Positions 59,522 through 64,000 of a stretch of 64,000 bases of DNA are shown here, piece after piece. The notes beneath the pieces are model-generated. The model saw nothing but the letters and a program-made list of their open reading frames with translations, did no database searches and was not told where the DNA came from. Made by a program: the position numbers and the translations under genes. Within the stretch, counting starts at the first letter, position 1; every line of letters begins with the position of its first letter. The DNA is from Oscillospiraceae bacterium (lineage in GTDB: Bacteria; Bacillota; Clostridia; Oscillospirales; Oscillospiraceae), in the NCBI GenBank assembly GCA_017395085.1, contig JAFPWF010000006.1:1-64000 (forward strand), written 5' to 3'.

Positions 59522-59690
59522 CAGGCAACGCTGAAAAACCACTTAGGAATTCTTAAATTCACTCGATTTGTTTCAAAAGCAGCAGTTTTTATGCCATTTT
59601 AGTTTCAGTTTGGTTAACGAATTATCTCATTTTGGTTTCTGCGATTAATCTTACGAATTTCGAAGCCGCGTTATCATCAGAAAAGCCAAC

Positions 59691-59719
59691 TTGTTTTTCC
59701 CAAGGAAAGAGGATATACT
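59691..59719 (+). promoter_or_regulatory. Promoter of the tRNA-editing-type gene
   Basis: TTGTTT (59691-59696), 17 bases, TATACT (59714-59719). Confidence 0.65.
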
Positions 59720-59756
59720 CTATTCCACATATCGAGTTTAACCGGAGAATTAGTAT

Positions 59757-60311
59757 ATGAACATTATCGAAACACTGTTTTCAGGTCGGCCTGCGGATAC
59801 CCGTTCACCGCGGGAAGAACGGTGCTATGATCTGCTGGACTCTCTCGGAGTGGAATACTACCGGGTTGACCATGAACATGCGGATACCATCCAGGACTGT
59901 GAACTTGTGGAGAACCTTCTCGGCGCAAAAATCTGCAAGAACCTTTTTCTCACCAACCGGCAGCAGACGGACTTTTATCTGCTGATTTTACCCGGAGAGA
60001 AGCCGTTTAAAACAAAGCTGCTGTCGAAGCAGATCAATACAGCCCGCCTGAGCTTCGGCACACCGGAGCAGATGGAGAAGTATCTGGATACCCTGCCGGG
60101 TTCCGCCAGTGTGCTGAGTCTCATAAACGATCGGGAAAACAAGGTTCGGCTGCTGGTAGACAAAGACCTGCTGGGTGAAGAAATGTTCGGCTGTCACCCG
60201 TGCCAGAATACGAGCAGTCTGCGCTTTCGGACCGCTGAGCTGTTTGAGCGGATCCTGCCGGCCATGCATCATGAACCGACCTTTGTGGAACTGCCCTGGA
60301 ATCCGGAATGA
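59757..60311 (+). CDS. YbaK/ProX-type aminoacyl-tRNA deacylase
   Basis: This 184-residue protein has the fold of prolyl-tRNA editing domains (ProXp-ala type): YRVDHEHADTIQDCEL, KNLFLTNRQQTDFYLLILPG and LLVDKDLLGEEMFGCHPCQNTSS. These proteins remove wrong amino acids, mainly alanine, from tRNA-Pro. GGAG lies upstream of ATG 59757. The acetyltransferase gene follows eight bases after its stop. Confidence 0.9.
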   Translation: MNIIETLFSGRPADTRSPREERCYDLLDSLGVEYYRVDHEHADTIQDCELVENLLGAKICKNLFLTNRQQTDFYLLILPGEKPFKTKLLSKQINTARLSFGTPEQMEKYLDTLPGSASVLSLINDRENKVRLLVDKDLLGEEMFGCHPCQNTSSLRFRTAELFERILPAMHHEPTFVELPWNPE

Positions 60312-60319
60312 GGTAAGAG

Positions 60320-60763
60320 ATGGACCTGCATGTAAAACAATTCAGCGAACTGACCACTGAGGAGCTCTACCGGCTGCTTCGGCTGAGAGTGTCCGTGTTT
60401 GTGGTGGAGCAGAACTGCCCCTATATGGAACTGGATTACCGCGATCAGGATGCACTTCATGTCTGGTTTGAAGATCAGGATGGCATCCGGGCGTATCTGC
60501 GGATTCTGGATGCGGGCGCGGTCAGCGAATATGTGACGATCGGCCGCGTGATCGCCGTGAAGCGCCGCTACGGCATGGGCAGCCGCATTCTGTCAGAGGG
60601 AATCCGCATTGCGAAGGAAGCTCTCGGTGCAGAAAAAATCTATGTGGAAGCGCAGGTATACGCCAAAGGCATGTACGAAAAACAGGGCTTTCGTCAGATT
60701 TCAGAAGAGTTTCTGGAAGACGGTATCCCACATGTCAAAATGCTTTTAGACTGTACGCTTTGA
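60320..60763 (+). CDS. GNAT acetyltransferase, ElaA family
   Basis: This 147-residue protein matches ElaA: LLRLRVSVFVVEQNCPYMEL at the N-terminus, the acetyl-CoA loop RRYGMGSRILSEGI and the C-terminal AQVYAKGMYEKQGF. The substrate is unknown. It is probably co-transcribed with the preceding gene. Confidence 0.92.
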   Translation: MDLHVKQFSELTTEELYRLLRLRVSVFVVEQNCPYMELDYRDQDALHVWFEDQDGIRAYLRILDAGAVSEYVTIGRVIAVKRRYGMGSRILSEGIRIAKEALGAEKIYVEAQVYAKGMYEKQGFRQISEEFLEDGIPHVKMLLDCTL

Positions 60764-60797
60764 TACCATATCCGGTGGAAGCCGACAGAATAATCAG

Positions 60798-60830
60798 CGC
60801 CCGGGACTGTTGAAGTCCCGGGCGTTTGCC
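60798..60830 (+). terminator. Rho-independent terminator
   Basis: CGCCCGGGACT (60798-60808) pairs with AGTCCCGGGCG (60814-60824), followed by TTTGCCTTT. It sits between convergent genes. Confidence 0.82.
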
Positions 60831-60851
60831 TTTGAGTTCTCTATATGCGTT

Positions 60852-61322
60852 TTACTCATCGTTAAAAAATGCGTCGATCTCTGCCGCAAAGAAATCGAGA
60901 TCTCCCATTCGGCTGCGGGCATCTTCCATATCGGCTTTACAGCGCTCTGCTGCCAACGCGAGCTCCGCGCCCCGAACGGGATCAGCCCCTGAATCCGCAT
61001 TTGTATACGCCTTCAGCAGAGATGCAGCCTCATAGTATTCCAGGATCGCATACGGGGCGGTGTACTCCGCGTTTTTTTCCGGAGTTTCACCCTGTGCAAT
61101 ATTGTCGTACATAGAGGTAAGCGCATCGGGATAGTTCCCGTTCCGGATCGTCCAGAGGAGTTCGTTGGGCTTGGAATAATAACGGTAGGATTCTCTGTTG
61201 ATTTTCGTTCCGGTAATCATCAGGATCACAACCAGAACCAGCGACAAAAGGATCAGAAGGACTCTAAACAGTCTGTCGCCCGGCTGGCCTGTTTTGTTAA
61301 TGATCTTACGCTTCGTTCCCAT
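60852..61322 (-). CDS. Membrane protein, third gene of zinc-ribbon cassette
   Basis: This 156-residue protein has a basic N-terminus (MGTKRKIINKTGQPGDRLF) and one helix (VLLILLSLVLVVILMITG). A mostly helical, charged outer or inner domain follows (NGNYPDALTSMYDNIAQGE). No zinc ribbon is present. ATG 61322 lies inside the end of the preceding gene (17-base overlap), with GGAGG six bases upstream. The family is not recognised. Confidence 0.75.
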   Translation of the reverse strand: MGTKRKIINKTGQPGDRLFRVLLILLSLVLVVILMITGTKINRESYRYYSKPNELLWTIRNGNYPDALTSMYDNIAQGETPEKNAEYTAPYAILEYYEAASLLKAYTNADSGADPVRGAELALAAERCKADMEDARSRMGDLDFFAAEIDAFFNDE

Positions 61323-62061
61323 AGTGGTCCTCCAGCAGCACATTGATCCTTGCCACCGTCATTCCGCGCGTTGCCAGCGTCTCTTCCCTGCTCAAGCCGA
61401 AGTAGCTTTCCATCATGGTTTCGACGCGGTCACGCACACTTTCCATATAAGCGATCTTCTCTGCCGTATAGGCCACTTCGTTATAGGTCTGCGGCTTCAG
61501 GCACTCGTTGATTCTGTAGATCTCCTTTGAAGTATTCTCCAGAAGTTCCTCTCTGCTGTAGTACCGGAAAGCTTCCGGGTCATTCTTCTTGCCCTGCAGC
61601 ATCATCAGGTTCTCATAGAACTGTCTGTACTGAGAAGAACTGTCGCAGACCGCATCGTATTCTCTGAAAGCATCCGTATACCGGATGTCATTTTTGGAAA
61701 GATAGGAATAAAGCCCCAGATAGTTCCGACTGTCCATCAGTTCGCTGATCGCTGCCCTGTGTTCGGCAGCCCTGGATTCGGCGCGTTTTTTCATGCGCCA
61801 CCAGCGGATATCGTCCGCTTTGATCAGGAGGACGGCCGCCACGGCAATCAAAGCGATAAGCACCGCAAGAATCGTGACCCGCACCGTATGCCGGTTAAAC
61901 CGCGTGGACTGCTCCAGCACGCCCTTCTTGGTACGCTCGTAGTCTTTTTCAAAACGCCGCATCGCTTCCTGGTGTTTTACGGCAAAAGGATTCGGCTGCC
62001 CGCAGTAGGGACAGAAATTTTCTTCAATATTCAGGTTGTTTCCGCAATGCTGACACTTCAT
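61306..62061 (-). CDS. Zinc-ribbon membrane protein (251 aa)
   Basis: The N-terminus carries a zinc ribbon, CQHCG..., then CPYCG (four cysteines, residues 3-24). A charged helix, one transmembrane segment (VTILAVLIALIAVAAVLLI, about 66-84) and a helical C-terminal domain of about 165 residues follow. ATG 62061 overlaps the stop of the preceding gene (ATGA). It shares the layout 'ribbon, helix, membrane, helical domain' with its neighbour. The function is unknown. Confidence 0.8.
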   Translation of the reverse strand: MKCQHCGNNLNIEENFCPYCGQPNPFAVKHQEAMRRFEKDYERTKKGVLEQSTRFNRHTVRVTILAVLIALIAVAAVLLIKADDIRWWRMKKRAESRAAEHRAAISELMDSRNYLGLYSYLSKNDIRYTDAFREYDAVCDSSSQYRQFYENLMMLQGKKNDPEAFRYYSREELLENTSKEIYRINECLKPQTYNEVAYTAEKIAYMESVRDRVETMMESYFGLSREETLATRGMTVARINVLLEDHYGNEA

Positions 62062-62543
62062 TGCCCGTCCCCCCAAAGGCTGTCCGCGATCTCCGTGAAC
62101 TCTTCATAGTGTTCCCAGTTCCAGACATCGTGGGTTTCCCCGTCCTCGGCAATCCGCTCGAGCAGCATATCATAATCGCCCGACTCAAGCAGAATGTCAT
62201 ATTCCGGGAAGTGCTCATGCTCCCAGACCAGCTCTGCTGCATAGTCATCCCGGTCATTATTGAACAGTTTGTTTTCTGAGATGAACCAGGCTCCGACGAG
62301 AATTGCCAATACCAAGGCCGTAATCAGCACAATTTTCAGGGCTGTCCGGGTTCCCTTCCGGATCTCACCCCTGTATTCCGACCTTACCCGGTCGTCCACA
62401 GAGTCCAGTTCCCGCCGTCTGTTCTCCAGATCCCTCAGATACTTTGCTTCGGCACCTTCGGGATTAATATAAGTACAGTATGGGCACCTGGTTTCCTTTG
62501 CATCAAAGACTGCACCGCAGTTCGGGCACTCAATCTGCTTCAT
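62058..62543 (-). CDS. Zinc-ribbon membrane protein (161 aa)
   Basis: This protein starts MKQIECPNCGAVFDAKETRC with a second CPYC pair, forming a zinc ribbon. A charged helix and one transmembrane segment (ALKIVLITALVLAILVGAWFI) follow, then an acidic outer domain rich in Asp, Glu and Trp. It is the first gene of a three-gene unit joined by overlaps. Confidence 0.8.
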   Translation of the reverse strand: MKQIECPNCGAVFDAKETRCPYCTYINPEGAEAKYLRDLENRRRELDSVDDRVRSEYRGEIRKGTRTALKIVLITALVLAILVGAWFISENKLFNNDRDDYAAELVWEHEHFPEYDILLESGDYDMLLERIAEDGETHDVWNWEHYEEFTEIADSLWGDGQ

Positions 62544-62620
62544 CTGATTATGCTCACCTGCTCTCCAGCCGGTATCGGGAGATGCTGCAACCGGCATTTT
62601 CGAAATGAATGCTGCATTGT

Positions 62621-62649
62621 AGTTTATCACAAATGAGATGCAGGGGCAA
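62621..62649 (-). promoter_or_regulatory. Promoter of the zinc-ribbon cassette
   Basis: On the minus strand TTGCCC (62649-62644), 17 bases, TAAACT (62626-62621). Confidence 0.6.
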
Positions 62650-62685
62650 CAAGGTTTTCCGGTTTACATAACATATCAGCTGTGT

Positions 62686-62715
62686 AAAAATCACCCCCGC
62701 AAAGAGCGGGGGTGA
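62686..62715 (-). terminator. Terminator of the hydrogenase-like operon
   Basis: On the minus strand TCACCCCCGC, a 5-base loop, GCGGGGGTGA and five T residues. It lies 55 bases after the ferredoxin stop. Confidence 0.9.
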
Positions 62716-62770
62716 AATGCATTGGATTTTTTCTATTCTTCTCCGAAAGGGTATGAAATGCGTTTTAAGA

Positions 62771-63604
62771 TTAGAGGATAATGGCGTCCTTGGGGCAGGC
62801 GGTGGCGCAGGTGCCGCAGCCGATGCAGGCTTCCTCGTTCAGCTCCCAGGTCTTGGCCTTACGGTCAACCGTGAGGGCTTCCATCGGGCAGTTCCTGGCA
62901 CAGAGTGTGCAGTACACGCACTTGGCAGGATCCTGTACCGGCTTGCCGTCGTCGCGCGGCTGGGGAGCTGCCGCTTTTTCGACCGCTTCTTTGACGTCAG
63001 CCGCGGCTTCCTTGACGGCTTCGACCACGGGAGCCGCAGCAGCGGCTGCCGCCGCTTTCACATCGGCCTTTGCATCCGCAACAGCCTCTTTGACGGCCTC
63101 TTTCACTTCGGCTTTCGCTTCCTTGACCGCTTCCTTCACGTCGGCTTTCGCATCCGCAACGACCGCTTTTACCTCAGCCTTGGGGGCTGCAGGAGGCGCC
63201 TTCTTGACGGGGGCCTTTTTAAAGACCGTTCCCTTTACGATCAGTGCCTCTTCCCCTTCTTCAAAGGAGGGCGCATGGTAGTAATCGGCGACCATGTGGT
63301 AATCGTCGCTCATCTCGATGGCGCCGTGGTTGCAGAAAGCAACGCAGTGCGCGCAGAAGGTGCAGGAGCCGAGATAGAACTGACGGGTGACCATCTCACC
63401 GCCCTCGCAGGGCTCGGAAGTGTGGCTGATGGCCTGGCCGGCGCAGACGCGCTCGCACATGTTGCAGTTGATGCACTTATCCGGGTGGAAGACGATGCGG
63501 CCGCGGTAATTGGGTTTGGCCGGAGCGGGCGCAAAGGGATAGGGGTTGGTGCTCGGCTTCGAGAAGAGCTTGGTCAGGGCTTCTTTGACATACGGGAAAT
63601 CCAT
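62771..63604 (-). CDS. Polyferredoxin with Ala/Lys/Glu-rich linker, hydrogenase-associated
   Basis: This 277-residue protein contains four 4Fe-4S motifs. Two lie near the N-terminus (CINCNMCERVC and CTFCAHCVAFC, about 44-93) and two at the C-terminus (CVYCTLCARNC and CIGCGTCATAC). The N-terminal half resembles NuoI/EchF-like subunits. Between the pairs lies about 80 residues of helix-forming Ala/Lys/Glu sequence (VKEAVKEAKAEVKEAVKEA). It probably passes electrons to or from the hydrogenase small subunit upstream. Its ATG overlaps that gene's stop as TAATG. Confidence 0.88.
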   Translation of the reverse strand: MDFPYVKEALTKLFSKPSTNPYPFAPAPAKPNYRGRIVFHPDKCINCNMCERVCAGQAISHTSEPCEGGEMVTRQFYLGSCTFCAHCVAFCNHGAIEMSDDYHMVADYYHAPSFEEGEEALIVKGTVFKKAPVKKAPPAAPKAEVKAVVADAKADVKEAVKEAKAEVKEAVKEAVADAKADVKAAAAAAAAPVVEAVKEAAADVKEAVEKAAAPQPRDDGKPVQDPAKCVYCTLCARNCPMEALTVDRKAKTWELNEEACIGCGTCATACPKDAIIL

Positions 63605-64000
63605 TACTGCTCTCCTCCTTCCTGAGCCGCCGCAACTTCCTCCACAGGAGGATCGGCCGGTGCGGCTTCTTCAACAGCTTCTGCGGCCGGTTCCGCCTGA
63701 ACTTCTTTCGGTTCTTCCGCGGGAGCCGCTTTAGCTTCGACTTTGCCATTCATGGCGGCGCGCTTCTCGGAGAGAATCTTCATGGCGAGAGCCAGGCCGT
63801 CGATGATAGCCTCGGGCTTCGGGGCGCAGCCGGCGATGTCGACGTCGACGTCCACATACTTGCTGAGGGGGCCGGCTACGGAGTAGCTGCCTCTGAACAC
63901 GTTGCCCGACTGCGGGCAGGAGCCCATGGTGACGATGACGCGCGGTTCGGGAACCTGCGAGATCGCGCGGAGCACACGCGGGAGGACCTGCTTGGTGACA
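63604..64000 (-). CDS. Partial NuoB/EchC-like hydrogenase small subunit
   Basis: Only the C-terminal 131 residues are in the window; the start is beyond the right edge. The visible part has EPRVIVTMGSCPQSGNVFRG and the iron-sulfur region DIAGCAPKPEAIIDGLALAM, typical of NuoB or group 4 [NiFe] hydrogenase small subunits. The usual PGCPP is AGCAP. An added tail of about 55 residues is rich in Ala, Glu and Pro (KAAPAEEPKEVQAEPAAEA). It overlaps the ferredoxin start, so this is an operon. Confidence 0.85.
   Translation of the reverse strand, partial: VTKQVLPRVLRAISQVPEPRVIVTMGSCPQSGNVFRGSYSVAGPLSKYVDVDVDIAGCAPKPEAIIDGLALAMKILSEKRAAMNGKVEAKAAPAEEPKEVQAEPAAEAVEEAAPADPPVEEVAAAQEGGEQ

Overview
This window looks like a chromosomal segment from a GC-rich, host-associated Clostridia (Oscillospiraceae-like Firmicute). 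The basis is Firmicutes gene orders (mraZ-rsmH-...-murE-mraY-murG; phoH-ybeY-era-recO-mutS2; rsmD-coaD), AGGAGG-type ribosome binding sites, consensus sigma-A promoters, an SPKTG wall-anchor signal, giant repeat adhesins and, at the right edge, genes resembling a group 4 (Ech-type) energy-converting [NiFe] hydrogenase. No rRNA, tRNA, CRISPR array or intact transposase was found. Genus-level assignment is not possible from what I can see.

Left edge (1-2217): an AT-richer, decayed mobile-element remnant. It holds the first codons of a minus-strand gene behind a perfect inverted repeat, a broken phage replisome-organizer gene and a broken XRE-type regulator. A bidirectional terminator closes the region.

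2238-16705: a minus-strand locus, read right to left: signal peptidase I, a membrane protein with a degenerate GGDEF domain, a sigma-factor-like protein fused through a transmembrane helix to an outer domain, three very small membrane proteins with overlapping starts, and a 3607-residue surface protein. I regard this as the most interesting unit: a possible dedicated export and surface-sensing system built around one giant adhesin.

16706-26204: accessory genes. These are a CotH-like kinase, a sigma-factor fragment, a BlaI repressor with operator-like sites, an M56/BlaR1-like protease fused to two beta-helix modules instead of a penicillin sensor, a lipoprotein cyclophilin, two paralogous Ig-like lipoproteins, and a TrpR-like regulator coupled to a methyltransferase.

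27003-50735: essentially all minus-strand housekeeping: an RlmI-like methyltransferase, YihY/BrkB, a reduced division/cell-wall cluster (ftsZ, ftsQ, murG, mraY, murE, rsmH, mraZ) with a textbook MraZ operator, coaD/rsmD/uvrC, HPr, and a long run mutS2-recO-era-ybeY-phoH-chromate transporter halves-phosphosugar mutase-rlmH-murA.

51082-56802: a plus-strand ABC importer operon (binding lipoprotein, ATPase, fused permease) translationally coupled to a HAD phosphatase and followed by a cysteine-peptidase-like protein. 56823-59456 is a wall-anchored protein with eight Cys-rich repeats. 59757-60763 holds a tRNA-editing-type protein and an acetyltransferase. 60852-62543 is a three-gene zinc-ribbon/membrane protein cassette. 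62771-64000 holds a ferredoxin with an unusual Ala/Lys/Glu-rich linker and a partial hydrogenase small subunit.
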